Source: Zeugodacus cucurbitae (taxonomy: Eukaryota > Arthropoda > Insecta > Diptera > Tephritidae). Taken from it: a DNA stretch of 64,000 bases. Made by a program: the position numbers and the translations under genes. The DNA is taken from assembly GCF_028554725.1 (NCBI RefSeq), contig NC_071667.1, positions 85,412,001 to 85,476,000 on the forward strand, written 5' to 3'. The notes under the pieces were generated by a model. That model did not search any database and was not told where the DNA came from. It worked only from the letters and a program-made list of their open reading frames with translations. Below, piece after piece: positions 1 to 12,763 of the stretch. How positions within the stretch are numbered: the stretch's first letter is position 1; each line of letters opens with the position of its first letter.

Positions 1-92
1 CATATAAGATTTTCAAAGCTTTCATAAAAGCTCTTCTAAGCTTTCATATAAGATTTTCGAAGCTTTCATAAAAGCTCTTGTAAGCTTTCATA
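1..92. repeat. 44-bp tandem repeat at window edge
   Basis: A unit starting catataagattttc at position 1 starts again at 45. Each unit contains agctttcataaaagctctt, so about two copies with few substitutions are visible. The array probably continues outside the window. No coding potential is seen in it. Confidence 0.75.
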
Positions 93-2551
93 ATTTCTTA
101 CACCCGATAACTTAGTGTTGTTATCAACACCTGACAGCCTCAGCTTCATCTACGTTCTCGTACACCATACCAAGTAGTATACAATAATATTTTATTGTCT
201 AGCGATATCGCTTTAAAATATCCCACAAGCCTTCTCATGCTGCATCGCATTTTCCCAAAGCATTGTGGAGACTGTTTTTATGCGCGGTAATTTTTTAAGT
301 GCAGCCACTTTAGCTTTTAAATACAGCAATCAGCTGAATCCAATTATAAAATACACTGCTATTTGCATAAATGTTGTGCTTGCCACATTTGTTGCTGGCG
401 GCGTCGTAGCCACTAAAACGCAAACGCGCTACAAAATCTACTTAATTAAAGTTAATGTGCAGTGGCACTGTGCATTGAAAAGAACAACGCATTCAAAAGT
501 CGTGTCTACGAGCATTTTGTAGAAATGTACAACATTTAAATGTTAAAACAAGTGTTTCAGGCAGAGAACTATCGAAAACTTGAAATTTTTAGCAAAGTAA
601 GTAGTGTTTGAAGCCTCTTTGGCTGTTATTTAGTATAATGTACATAGTTTTTTGCGGCCTTGTGATGTTCATATGTAGACAGTTATGCACAAAAAGGGGA
701 ATGCGCCCGAAGTATCAAGAAAAATCCGATATGAGCTTAATATTCACCAGCAAGTATAAATACCTGAAGCATCACAAAGGATAATAAGCACACAGTAAAG
801 TCTTCGAATTCCGAAGAAATAATGAAGCTACCATTTTCCTCCATTGGCATTCCCCAATTTTACAAAACACAACTGTCTCTTTGGAGGTAGTGTGATGCGA
901 TAAAGAACTATCTTTTACTATCAATAAATGATATTTTTTCTCCATAAAGTTCAAACATAATAACAGTTCTGCTCAACATTCCTTTTCCATTGGCATGCTG
1001 GTGCTGCTTTGGCCGAATTTCGGCAACGCTACTCTGAAATGTAGTCCATCATAATGCATATACCATACATAAAATAGTATACATATATTTATGCTATGCT
1101 TGTCTATACTATGTTAAGGTCGATGCGCCTTGCAACGCCTTGTTCTCTACAGTTGTGGCAATGCAACTTTTCTCATTTAGCCGCCGCATAACATTTTATT
1201 CAGCTTTATCGTCGTTCGTTTTCTTCGTCCATTTTTGATGGGAACATGCGAGCGTTTTGCACAAACTTGCGGCTGGGCAGAGCAGCGTGTAATAAATAAC
1301 AACGGGATATTCACACACACACACACAGCAACAAAATGCATGACTATATGTGCATGCGAGTAAGGGAGTGCAGGGAGTGGGGTGCACATTTAAATATTTT
1401 TATATACATACTACATATACAGATATATGGTGTACTAAATACATATGTGGGGGTAGTCTGTGTGCATATCGCAATGACACTTGGGGAAAAATACGTTTTA
1501 CATCACAAATTAAAGTGCAGCGTCATGGCGTCGGCCGCCATTGTTTTCGCTATGGTCGAGTGTGGCATTTTCATGAGATTTCACTGTGTTTTAAATGCGC
1601 TTTTTGTTCATAAGATTTTGGTTTCATTTAAAACCTTGACTCACTTGTGCTTCATCACAAAACACAAAAAAGGAAAATATTCTCATATGGCATCACTGTA
1701 TGTGTGGCATACATGGTTTGTAATTATGGCGGTTTGTGTGCTTAACTGCTAGCCTTGAGACTGGTCAACTTGCGTTGAAGAGCGGAGACTCATACAGAAG
1801 CAAGATGCTAACATGTTTTATATGTTACGGATATGTTAAAATGTTATATGCATGATTAAAGAGTATACTTCTTTAAAGCTCTTGGAGACCAAGTCAGTGA
1901 TCTTTGATCTGTAGCTGTAAATTCTTATATATTATATAAAGGTTCTCCCTTAAGACTGCTGTTGAATTTTCAAATATTCCAGAAATAATTTTCGCACTTA
2001 CTTGTAGAAAATATAAAAATTTTGAATTTCAAATTTGAACATTCTTCGACATTCTGGGAGAAAACTAAGCAAACAGATTCTGGTAATGCCACTGTACTAT
2101 TCAACAGAATCCAAATATTTTCCATATACTGCCGATCAAATATTTTTCACAACAGAAAAGCTACAAATGCTTAAATCGTGGCATGCGAACTGCGAATAAA
2201 CCTATCTCTCTTTTCCTATTTAACTGTATTACGATTATACATCACATAGGGATGCATACTCGCATATGGTTTATGTATAGGTTTGGACCTGCATTGGATT
2301 CTGGCCACTGCTTTTCATTTGCGGTGGCTCGCGATGTCGCTAGCCGACTATGGTTGACAGCAACAAAAGTAATATGCTTCTCCTATGTGTGTTACTCTCT
2401 TATGTGTTGATGATAAGCCAAAGTGTAGCTAAGCTGCAGCAGCTGGAACGTCGGGTTTTCACGGAATTTCTACATTTTCTTTCTAAGGCAAATAGCAGGA
2501 TAATACGAGCACAAAAAAAAACAAAAATGCATATATTCTCAGCAGTCTGGC
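93..2551. other. non-coding stretch, no gene recognised
   Basis: AT-rich sequence with scattered short reading frames lacking any recognisable domain. It holds a (CA)8 microsatellite at 1312-1327 and several poly-A runs near 2510. Nothing else can be supported. Confidence 0.5.
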
Positions 2552-2553
2552 TA

Positions 2554-3728
2554 CGAGGGCTGCTATATATATTTCTGGCCTAATAATGAAAATAGGGATA
2601 TTTATCAACGAAAATGGTTTTATTCTTTTTCAAAATATTCTCCATAAAAATTTATACACTTTTGCATGCGCTCAAACCAATTTTCGAAGCACTTTATCCA
2701 CTCCGATTGAGACACCTCCAAAAACATGATTTTTGAATGCTTCAACAGCATCTTCTGGCGACGAAAATAGTTGGCGCTGGTTTGAGCCGATGTATGAGAG
2801 CTCGCATTGTCATGGTGCGTCTTCTCTTGTTCGTTTTTCGAATTTCTCCGAAGACTTCAGGCAAACAAATGTTGGTATAACTCAGAATTGACCGTCCTAC
2901 GCGTTGCTCAAGCGGAACAGTCGCCACATGACCAGTTTTGCCGAAGAAACAGGCGACCATTTGCTTTGAAGTGCTTCTTCCACGAATAACTTTCGTTGGA
3001 TTTGGCTCGTCTTGGAAGACCCACACGGTCGATTGCTGTTTTGTTTCGTGCGCGTACGCATAGATCTATGATTCGTCACCTGTGAAGATCTTATAAACGT
3101 CTTTTGAAGCACCGCGATCGTATTTTTTCAGCATTTCTTTACACCAATCCACACGAGCCTTTTTTTGAGCGATTGTCAAATTGTACGGGATCCAACGAGA
3201 ACAAACCTTTTTTACGGCCAGGTGGTCATGCAATATCGAATGTATGCTGGTGGGAGAAATGCATAGGCATGCCTCTATCTGAAGGTATGTTACATGACGG
3301 TCTTGCATTATCAGTTCACGTACGGCATCGATGTTTTTTGGCACAACGGCTGTTTTTGGACGACCTTCACGGAGTTCGTCTTTGAGCGAGTGTCGACCAC
3401 GATTGAATTCGTTGTACCAGTTTTTCACAGTGCTATAGGATGGTGCTTCATAGCCATACAAAGGTTTTAGTTCATCGGTGTACTCTTGTCGCGATAATCC
3501 ACGTCGAAAGTTGTGAAAAATGATCGCACGAAAATGTTCACGAGTTAATTCCATTTTTTGGCCGAGATCAATTTTTTAATTCCCTGTAAATAAAACAATT
3601 CACGATTAAATGACAAAACGATCTGAGTGATGTTATGCCAAAAATGTCAAACTTTCACATGGAAATGTCAGATTGCACCTGGCAACACTTAGTGTTGCCT
3701 AGACCAGAAATATATATAGCAGCCCTCG
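2554..3728 (-). mobile_element. degenerate mariner element, 1175 bp
   Basis: The element is bounded by inverted repeats that match at 27 of 28 positions: cgagggctgctatatatat and onward at 2554-2581, with its complement at 3701-3728. It is flanked by the TA dinucleotides (2552-2553, 3729-3730) expected of Tc1/mariner insertion. Transposase remnants read on the minus strand. The length is slightly below the usual ~1.3 kb, which fits the internal deletion seen in the gene. Confidence 0.93.
2600..3554 (-). pseudogene. mariner transposase, broken
   Basis: Translation starts with MELTREHFRA at 3554 and gives 162 residues of typical mariner transposase: N-terminal helix-turn-helix domains, then the first catalytic Asp in TGDES (residue 160). 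The next codon, Trp in relatives, is TAG. The frame then continues (VFQDEPNPTK, FFGKTGHVAT). A frameshift precedes the second catalytic Asp, since HHDNASSHTS near 2785-2815 is read in another frame. The block carrying the third Asp (PPYSPDLAP-type) is deleted. A C-terminal remnant (FENWFERMQKCIN) lies near 2640-2700. It cannot encode an active enzyme. Confidence 0.92.
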
Positions 3729-5124
3729 TATATTCGCTGCAGCTCCGCAAGTCTACAAAGTTTATATGCGAGAAAAGTGGCACTTGCCAGACAGTCAAAA
3801 ATGGAGTGAAATGCAAAGCATGACTTTGAAGCTTCGCCGCGAAGCTGTTCGTACTCGGCGCCTCGATGTGTGGCAGCCACGAGGAGTTGTGCTGCTTACT
3901 TTGTTATCGCATGTGTTTGCTGTGTGGAGGGTTGTGATGTGCTGGGGAAAAAAGTAGCTTAAGGCTTTTTGCGCCACTTGGCTTTCGCGGTTAAATTTTT
4001 CATAGTTTTAAATTGCGGGCTCATTTAAAGCACACGCAATTTATGGAAGTGTATACTACAAAAATTCTGTTAAACAGAATTACTATGCGTTTAAGCTAAA
4101 GTACACAGAGAGCAGCAAATCACACTGACATTGAGTTAAAATTTATATTCCTGACTATAACCATAATGCTTTATATGATTTTATAATATGTCATAATGGA
4201 ATCGAGTGTGTGGGGAAAATACTAATTACATCGCAAATATTGCTTCATTATATGGAAATGTTATTAATGCTAACGCCTAAAAACTATTTTATTTAATTTC
4301 TAATTTGCATTGCAACCTCCCAATCTCCCAATCTCCCCTTTCAACACACACACACGTGCTTGTTAATGGCGCTGCGCTGCGCCCCATAGCCTAGGCCACT
4401 GCATAATTAATAATATTGGCATGAATGCATGCACACACACACGGATACGCGTGTGTATGTGTGTTTCGTGGCTGCATATGTTCTTTTAATTTGTAATTAT
4501 ATGAAATGAATTATTAATATGCAATATTAACTGCAATGCAATTATTTCCACTTTGCGTGTTGGCCAGTTGAAAAGGCGCTAATGACAAATACTGAACACG
4601 AGTATACAATATGTACGCAGCAAAGCAGTTCACATTATGGGATTACACTAATTGTAAATTAGATATTTATTATCAGGTTTGTGTGTCAACACTTTTAAAA
4701 ATGTGTACAAGTGCATGTAATTGGTGGATTTATAATAGCTGCTAATGAGCCTCAACTCTGACCGCACCGCACCGCATCGCGTGCGCTTACAAGCTTTTCA
4801 ATATGTTTCGGCTTAAAAAAATTGAATCGACAACAAAAACAACATGACATGTGTTGAAAATATTAAAAAATGAAACGCACTTTTTGCGAATCCATGGAAA
4901 AATATTGTTTTGGCTAAATTTGCATGCAATAATTCCGAAAGTTTCGTGATTTGCCTTTTTATTTTCGGAGTTTTTTATGCCCAGCACAAAGATCGGACAA
5001 TGAGTTTGTAAAGGCAAACGCAACTTATTTGGCAATAATTAATTTTAATGACTTTCTATTCTGTGTTAGGTTGAAGTCAGAAGGAGAGGTTATGAAAAGC
5101 TTTTATTTATTTATTTTTGATAAT

Positions 5125-5606
5125 TTCGAACAAAAAAATAAAATTTGGTATAGATAATTCTATACGACAAAATTTTATTTTTTAAGGTATTGGACCAAAT
5201 AATTTTTTTCGAAGTTGGCCTTCGAAATCGAAATATTCGACTTCGAAAATCTAATTTCGAAATTTATAACTTATTACCTTTTTCATTCATAAACATACTA
5301 AGTTTTCCAAAATTGGTATTTTTCGAAAAAGAAGGTTTTTATATTTTTCGAACATACAAAAAATATCGAAAAATGTTATACCATGGAAATAATAGGAGAA
5401 TATTAATATTGTTCACATTTTTCTTTTTTTGTTTGTAACATAATGCTTTCAAATATTTTCGAAATTCGAAGAAAAATATTTCGATTTTGGGTGCTAACTT
5501 CGAAAAGCAGAAAAAATACAATTCAGGCGTTGCGTCAAATAAACAAATTATCACAGCGTTGCCACTAATAAAAATTTGATTTGTTGAAATTTTTTTTAAC
5601 TTCGAA
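5125..5606. repeat. cluster of 11 TTCGAA palindromes
   Basis: The hexamer TTCGAA occurs at 5125, 5208, 5221, 5242, 5256, 5322, 5347, 5458, 5465, 5499 and 5601. The sequence between sites is AT-rich and not a clean tandem array. The phrase acttcgaaaag occurs more than once, suggesting a decayed repeat. Function is unknown. Confidence 0.7.
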
Positions 5607-7233
5607 AAGTTGGGAATTTAATGTGAAAAATTAATACGAACTTTTTTAAAAACACAAAGGAAAAATTTGAATAAAGTAAAAAATGTCTACGGCAGTTACA
5701 CGCGTCGCTCACGCCAACTGCTTTCGCGCTTGTGACCCTTTGGTCGCCAAGTTTTAATTAACAAAAGGAAGCAACCCGCTGTTTTGTATTGCCTCCATTC
5801 GATTTCTTTCACCACGCTCGTGGGCGGTGCTGTCGAAACATTAACGCATTCATGACACATAAAATCATAAAAATTGCTTTATTGCTGCCTCCGTCGCTTG
5901 TGAAAGTGACAACTTCAAGGGCGCAAACGATCCTCTCCAGCTCGAAGCAGTGGGTGATTTTCATTGAATCCTGCTTGAGGTTGAGTTGAATTATTTAAGG
6001 AAAAAGTGAAAAGGAAATAAGCGTTAAGAAGAATCTTTTAACGCACAAAGACTGCGCAGCGGCGCCATTGCGTCTGCAAAAATGTAAATTGTTGAACTTC
6101 AAAGTGTCATCAAGTTGCACCAACACAGATACAAGGATGAATTAATTTTTTTATTGCGCCATTAATAAGACAAAAGTATGTCCTAAAGTCCTCTAATTAC
6201 AGCTCCCGCTGAAATTCAATTAAAGAGTTGCCCTTTTCATTACAATGCGCATATTATTTATGGTATTTATATGGGGAAGGCAGTTTAAACATAAATGTAA
6301 TTTATATGTAGGGTTAAGTGCTCATATTTAATGTCCTTTATAATATGATGACCGTCAACTTTTGAAATGAAAGTGGAAATTATAAAAAAATACTTTGAAA
6401 ATATTTAGAAAATTCGAAACTTTGCAATTTTAGTATTTGATAGTTCTACAACAAGGCTACAAGTTATGACTTCTAATTCTCTTCTCCATCTCTATTTGAG
6501 GCATTAGTTAACTCTAATTCTATTAGGCTTCTTACAGACGTTTGTGAACAAAAGCTTGACACTTGTTCTTCCGCCTGCCAAAGTATGAGCGAGAATTTAT
6601 TGGAAATTATATCTCCTATAGTCTATCTAAAAACTTATTGAAGACGATTGTTTCATAAGTTAAATGAAACTACTAAGTAGCTTACCAATTAAATTCTCCT
6701 AGATCAATGCGTTCTCGCAAGGCACACCGTTAAGCGGCTTTCGTAGTAAATAGCTTATTAAAGTGTGACCCAGTGGCCTGCAGGCGGGCATGACACTATT
6801 TTCAGCCTCATAAAAGCGAAGCAAAAAATTGAACTAGTTGAATATACTACTTTGTCTCCGAGAAGACAATAAGGCAATTGTACCGAATACGGGGCGCATA
6901 CCAGCCATATACAACGAAAAAGACTAAATGAAGAGACAAAGGTTTAACTAAAAGCCGTACTAAATTCTAGTCAAAGAAATTTAGTTGGAAATACTCGATA
7001 AAGGCGTAAGCAAAAAACAAGGAAGAAATAAAAGCGGCAAAAAATGCGAATTTGTATATTGAGAAAACAAATGAAAATTGAGGAAGCAAATGAATGAAAA
7101 CAAATGAGAGCAACTATTTGCCGAGCACACGGAATGAAGAAAATTGCACGGCAACAACAATAACAATAACAACAGCAGCAGGAACAAATACGGATATACC
7201 TTTGTAACTGTGATATGAAATTCATGTTGAATC

Positions 7234-7266
7234 GAGGCGAGGCGAGGCGAGGCGAGGCGAGGCGAG
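7234..7266. repeat. GAGGC pentanucleotide microsatellite
   Basis: About six and a half perfect copies of gaggc in tandem. It is unusually GC-rich for this AT-rich window. Confidence 0.9.
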
Positions 7267-7900
7267 CAGAAAAAAGCCAGCAACAATGACGCAGACGAAA
7301 ACAATAAGGGAACTACTACGAGTACAGGGGAAAACAAGAAGTAACAACATCATGGCAGTAACAAATTGAACAATGCAATATGCTGAGCAGCATAGAGCCG
7401 AACTAAACTCAAACTCAACTCAACTGAAATGTTTGCCATTTATTTATTTTGCCTGGTTGTTGTTGTGGGCTTTTTGTTTTTTGTTTTTCGTTTTTTTTTT
7501 TTTTGGTGTTTCTGCAGCGCAGCGCCGCCCCTCTTCCGGTAAAGTAAGCAATTGAATTTGCCAATTTAGCAGTAGCATGAAAGAATCAACTAACACAAAG
7601 TATTTTGTGAAATAAAAACAATGCGGAGGAACTTAATAATAAGCGCAAAAATTGGAGCGAAAGTAGTGAAATTTCATGGAGCGATCATTCGAGAGCAGGA
7701 AACTATCCGCAAGAAGACATGATAAACTTTTATGGGCAGCGCAGTCCTAGCAGCATATCCGGCGGCAGCGGCAAAATAGGACAAACGGGCTAACGGACGC
7801 ACGGACGGACGGACGGAATCCGTGTTACGAGGCAAGTAATTGATGTCCATTTCTTGGTTACGAAACTGCTAAACTAAACAACAACGCAACGTAACGAAGA

Positions 7901-8015
7901 ATGACACGTTCCATTGATGAAAGTGGCGAGGAACTCGGCAACACTACTCATGAAACTTGTAACGGAACATGGAAAGACAGCAACAGCACGGTGCCCGGAG
8001 GCGAGAAGCTAGTTT
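7901..8015 (+). CDS. candidate first coding exon of the Side-family gene
   Basis: Speculative. An ATG at 7901 follows an in-frame TAA and opens 38 codons containing three N-glycosylation sequons (NTT, NGT, NST). It ends in phase 1 at a strong donor, GTGAGT at 8016. Phase 1 is what the candidate exon at 19040 and the certain exon at 22663 both require. Against it: no signal-peptide-like stretch lies in these 38 residues, and the base before the donor is T. Splicing over about 11 kb would be needed, with the rosa-type mariner and the RTE element in that intron. Transcript data would settle it. Confidence 0.25.
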
Positions 8016-8874
8016 GTGAGTTTCCTACAAAACGATTACCGTTACTGGGCAGGTGCTAGGATAAAGTTGAAGGCGAAACTCTGTGCTCGGGTTGCAGAAA
8101 GCTACAACTAACAAGAAAGCAACAAAAAACAACAAACAACAAAATATATTAAGAAAATCAATAAACAAGGCGCAGAGACGGCCAATTAAATAAGAATACT
8201 TGCAAGCGTCCAAGGCAATGGAGAGGTAGGTCACAGCAGAGCGGTGGCAATAAACTTTGGAAATGCTGCTCGATGGAAAAACTTCAAACGGCAAACAACA
8301 AACAACAAACGATAAAGGACAAATTATTAACGAAAAATAAGAAGAGTGAAAAAGTTTCAGTACAAGGCAGGTATGTATATACTAAGCTCCACACATACAA
8401 CATTTGCATGTATTCGGTGAATTGAGCGAGTTAAATGAAACCTTTCGTCCCGAAATTACATTAACAGCTGTATAATTTAATTAACCGGCGTCCACACAGC
8501 GCCGTGGGCGTTTCTTTTGTGCATGAAGTTGCCGTTAGCAACTGACATCGATCGCCAAAGTCAAGTCAAATAGTGAGCATAGACCTACTGAGCAATTAAA
8601 TTCATGCCTCACAGGTTAAACTCGGAGCAACTAAACTCGGTTTTTAAAGCATTAATTCCAACAAAAATGGACTAAACTCTCTTTAAAGAATAATGAAGCT
8701 TAGAAGTTTTTCCGATAAAGGAAATCGCTGTCGATGTCTACTTGATAGTCAACCCATCAATGCTAATTAAAATTAAGTAGTTCAGATTATTGATTTGCTC
8801 TAAAGATTTCCGACAATCGAAAGTTCACATGGAAATGTGCCTACAGCTGGAGTCCAAACATACTTACACGAATA
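8016..8874. other. non-coding stretch
   Basis: Only short frames without recognisable domains. If the exon at 7901 is real, this is the start of its intron. No other structure is supported. Confidence 0.4.
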
Positions 8875-8876
8875 TA

Positions 8877-10157
8877 AAGGGTGATTTTTTAAGAGCTTGA
8901 TAACTTTTTTTTAAAAAAAAACGCATAAAATTTGAAACGTTAGATTGGTTCATGACATTTACTTTTTGAAGATAATTTCATTTAAATGTTGACCGCGGCT
9001 GCGTCTTAGGTGGTCCATTCGGAAAGTCCAATTTTGGGCAACTTTTTCGAGCATTTCGGCCGGAATAGCCCGAATTTCTTCGGAAATGTTGTCTTCCAAA
9101 GCTGGAATAGTTGCTGGCTTATTTCTGTAGACTTTAGACTTGACGTAGCCCCACAAAAAATAGTCTAAAGGCGTTAAATCGCATGATCTTGGTGGCCAAC
9201 TTACGGGTCCATTTCTTGAGATGAATTGTTCTCCGAAGTTTTCCCTCAAAATGGCCATAGAATCGCGAGCTGTGTGGCATGTAGCGCCATCTTGTTGAAA
9301 CCACATGTCAACCAAGTTCAGTTCTTCCATTTTTGGCAACAAAAAGTTTGTTAGCATCGAACGATAGCGATCGCCATTCACCGTAACGTTGCGTCCAACA
9401 GCATCTTTGAAAAAATACGGTCCAATGATTCCACCAGCGTACAAACCACACCAAACAGTGCATTTTTCGGGATGCATGGGCAGTTCTTGAACGGCTTCTG
9501 GTTGCTCTTCACCCCAAATGCGGCAATTTTGCTTATTTACGTAGCCATTCAACCAGAAATGAGCCTCATCGCTGAACAAAATTTGTCGATAAAAAAGCGG
9601 ATTTTCTGCCAACTTTTCTAGGGCCCATTCACTGAAAATTCGACGTTGTGGCAGATCGTTCGGCTTCAGTTCTTGCACGAGCTGTATTTTATACGGTTTT
9701 ACACCAAGATCTTTGCGTAAAATCTTCCATGTGGTCGAATAACACAAACCCAATTGCTGCGAACGGCGACGAATCGACATTTCACGGTCTTCAGCCACAC
9801 TCTCAGAAACAGACGCAATATTCTCTTCTGTACGCACTGTACGCATTCGTGTGGTTGGTTTAATGTCCAATAAAGTAAACTGAGTGCGAAACTTGGTCAC
9901 AATCGCATTAATTGTTTGCTCACTTGGTCGATTATGTAGACCATAAATCGGACGTAAAGCGCGAAACACATTTCGAACCGAACACTGATTTTGGTAATAA
10001 AATTCAATGATTTGCAAGCGTTGCTCGTTAGTAAGTCTATTCATGATGAAATGTCAAAGCATACTGAGCATCTTTCTCTTTGACACCATGTCTGAAATCC
10101 CACGTGATCTGTCAAATACTAATGCATGAAAATCCTAACCTCAAAAAAATCACCCGT
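8877..10157 (-). mobile_element. rosa-type mariner element (DD41D), 1281 bp
   Basis: The termini are inverted: aagggtgattttttaag at the left (8877 on) and, read from the right end on the minus strand, acgggtgattttttt (10157 back). TA dinucleotides flank it (8875-8876, 10158-10159). The terminal match is about 15 bp with small differences, after which the ends diverge. One uninterrupted transposase gene fills most of the element. The catalytic spacing of the transposase is that of the rosa group. Confidence 0.88.
8959..10044 (-). CDS. DD41D (rosa-type) mariner transposase, apparently intact
   Basis: This encodes 361 residues without an internal stop, starting MNRLTNEQRL at a true ATG. The enzyme would cut and paste its own element at TA sites. 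Residues 1-110 form the helix-turn-helix DNA-binding region. The catalytic Asp residues are D159 (ILFSDEAHFW), D252 (WFQQDGATCHT) and D294 (CDLTPLDYFLWG). Exactly 41 residues lie between the second and third, which distinguishes the rosa group from classical DD34D mariners. Length is normal for the family. The frame is open, but activity cannot be judged by eye because substitutions and end mismatches may matter. It is antisense to the host gene. Confidence 0.92.
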   Translation of the reverse strand: MNRLTNEQRLQIIEFYYQNQCSVRNVFRALRPIYGLHNRPSEQTINAIVTKFRTQFTLLDIKPTTRMRTVRTEENIASVSESVAEDREMSIRRRSQQLGLCYSTTWKILRKDLGVKPYKIQLVQELKPNDLPQRRIFSEWALEKLAENPLFYRQILFSDEAHFWLNGYVNKQNCRIWGEEQPEAVQELPMHPEKCTVWCGLYAGGIIGPYFFKDAVGRNVTVNGDRYRSMLTNFLLPKMEELNLVDMWFQQDGATCHTARDSMAILRENFGEQFISRNGPVSWPPRSCDLTPLDYFLWGYVKSKVYRNKPATIPALEDNISEEIRAIPAEMLEKVAQNWTFRMDHLRRSRGQHLNEIIFKK

Positions 10158-10159
10158 TA

Positions 10160-12762
10160 CAATATGCAGACTTGTGTGGCTGGCATTCACTTGCAGTATC
10201 TCCAGCTCCATATCGGCATTAAAAGCCATTTGACAATAACAACTTTTCATTCGATTGCTCGTACAAAAGTCATTTGTCATATCGATTGCAGGCAGCTGGC
10301 TTTGCCCGGCGACACGAAATAGAGATGAAGGCGTAAGTAAAAAACTAGCAGTAATAAAGCAGTTAGACACTCACGGCATGCTGCATGGAGGCATTGGCAA
10401 TACATACTCACGAGGACATACGTATTTACAAGGCTAAATACATACGTGCGCAGACACCACACCGAGTTCATATGAAATGATTCGTACACAGAGCCGCCTT
10501 GTCGGCAAGCAGCCGTCAGCTGCTCATGTTTCGTCATTACATCGCATGCTGTGCTCCAGCAATTTGTCCCATCCTTGGATGCGCTCCATTGCAGTTGCAT
10601 CGCACGGAATGTCTCGGCAGTTGAAAGCGAGTTAACGGAATAACAAATGAAAAAAGCTACGCAAATTGACTAAGCAAGCGAAAAGGTGGTGGCAAGTAGA
10701 CATACATATGCATGTCTACACTCACATATATATCTACAAATATATGTAAGGATTAGAATCTTTAGAAAATGTTTAAAGTTTACGAATAAAAGGCGATGGA
10801 GCTTTTCTGGCAAAGGTAGAAATGAGGTAACCTACTTCTAGGATTACCGATCCTTTTAGTCCACAAAGTCTATTGCAATAAGTTCTATTAGAAAGACCAA
10901 TATATGAGAGAAGTTACCTTATATTAAATGCAAGGTTCATCAGCTGTCAAAAATATCTTCTCTCAGGTTCCCAATTTTACTAGTGTCATTAGTGCTTTTG
11001 AGACGCCGTTTTTATTGAGATATGGCCTTGAATACATATGAGAAGAAGTACAAAGTAGTCCATCCGACTGTACATGTCATGCTGGCACCTCTAAGGCGGT
11101 TGGTATTGTAATGGTGTCCACGTAAGCATCCATATAAACATAATTCGCTTTTGAACTACGGTTCAATAAGAAGAGCAGGGTCAGCCAAAATGGAGTGAAC
11201 AAGATGTTTCAAGCAAAAAAATGTTTTATTTTACCTTTTTGCCTTGTGTCAAATATCTAGTAAATCCGTTTATATTCACTTAGCTCTTTTATTATATTTC
11301 GAGTGGCGGTTAAGAGTAGAAACTAGAAAATGACTTTGTAGTGAAATGTGATAAGGCCGGGATAAAAATAATTAAGCATTTTTTAAAACATTCCAAAACG
11401 AGATACACTCAAATAGCAAATCTTTATGTTATCTTTAGTAATTAAGGATCCTAAATTCGTTCAAATTCTGATCATTACTTGCCGATACCATGTTGGATAT
11501 AAATCATAAAATTCATGGTTGGTTAACAACAAGATGATATCAGCAACACAGTAACACAAAACAAACAAAAGTGATTTTGCATTTTGATAAACACAGTGAC
11601 ACCTCCGAACTTTACTTTTCGCAATTAATTACCGAAAAGTGAAAAATACTATCCGAACTACTAGCAAAGCACATTTCCATGTGATATCTGATGTGGTTGC
11701 TGCTGCAGTAAATATCCACAGGCAAGTGGTTACACTAAATCAAATAAACAAATAGCAGAGAGTGCACAAGGGACTTAATGTCATACATATGTACTCATAA
11801 GCATTACATTCGCTTTCTAAAATATTTATATTTCTTTAATTCAATTTTACTCACTTTTAATCACATTCACATAGATATACGCTTGATTAAATATAATTAG
11901 CTTTAAATAATCGGGGATATTAGTAATGGTTCTTCGTCTGCAGAATTATTTTATTTTCTCAAATTAGCTTGCGCCCGAACGCTAATGGCTAATACTCTAC
12001 CTCATATATGTTTGCAAATCAAAGCTGAATACCAAACAAGATAAGCAGATTTATAGCCATAAAAATAAACAGTCTACATAAACTCGTGTGTATATGTAAG
12101 CTATTATGTTTGTATATATATATTTAATACATGAGACGCATTCCGACCCAACAGTCAGCTTGGTATAAGTTACTTTAAAACTGGTCCGAATCAGTGTTCA
12201 ACTGGTCAACTGACTGATAAAAATATCCTAAATATGTACCTTTATCCCAGACTTTCACTCTAGTTCTAAACAATGTACTCCGATCCAGATGGAAAAAGTA
12301 CATATAACTCGTTATAGTGTTTTTGGACAGCCAAATTAATTTATAAATTAAAATTTTTATTGAGAAACCCTTTTTTGTTTTTTATACTACCGGCAACTCG
12401 ATAACCGATCAGCTGTCGATCAAAAATCAATCAAAAATTAATGTAGATTTTATTTTGTATGGTAAATCGATCTTAATTAGCGTTTAAATCGAGCAGAGGC
12501 CGGTTAACTGACCAATTAGCTCCTGTCTAAAAACGCTATTCTTTCTATGCAGTCAGATGTTACAAGGCGTCATTAGTCAGATTGTGGTCAGAAATCTGTC
12601 AGTTCGATATATGCTCAAAACAGATCGGAAACTATTTTAATTTAGTTTTCGTTAAAATTGGTTTATCCGATGTAGAAATACTCTCCTTTTTAACTAACTT
12701 TTCGAAGTAATAACGATACTGGGTAGTTCGAATTAGATAAGTTCTGTTACAAACTGGTACCT
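10160..12762. other. non-coding stretch between mobile elements
   Basis: AT-rich sequence with no gene I can support. The stretch 12150-12730 repeats short words around aactggtcaactgac and gaccaattag, possibly old repeat debris, but no element can be named. Confidence 0.4.
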
Positions 12763-12763
12763 T

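Larger units (their letters stand above)
3731..7900. other. non-coding stretch, candidate 5' flank
   Basis: No convincing gene. It contains a dense TTCGAA cluster (5125-5606), a GAGGC pentanucleotide repeat (7234-7266), ACGG repeats near 7800-7815, and purine-rich, CAA-rich sequence from about 6900 onward. That composition would suit a fly 5' UTR or promoter-proximal region, but no core promoter can be demonstrated by eye. Confidence 0.4.

Noticed and set aside
1336..1752. 138-codon plus-strand reading frame
   Set aside because: No domain, microsatellite-like codon content, overlapping frames on both strands; looks like chance.
6971..7337. Minus-strand frames of 84 and 118 codons
   Set aside because: Low-complexity translation of CAA/GAGGC repeats and poly-purine DNA; no recognisable protein.
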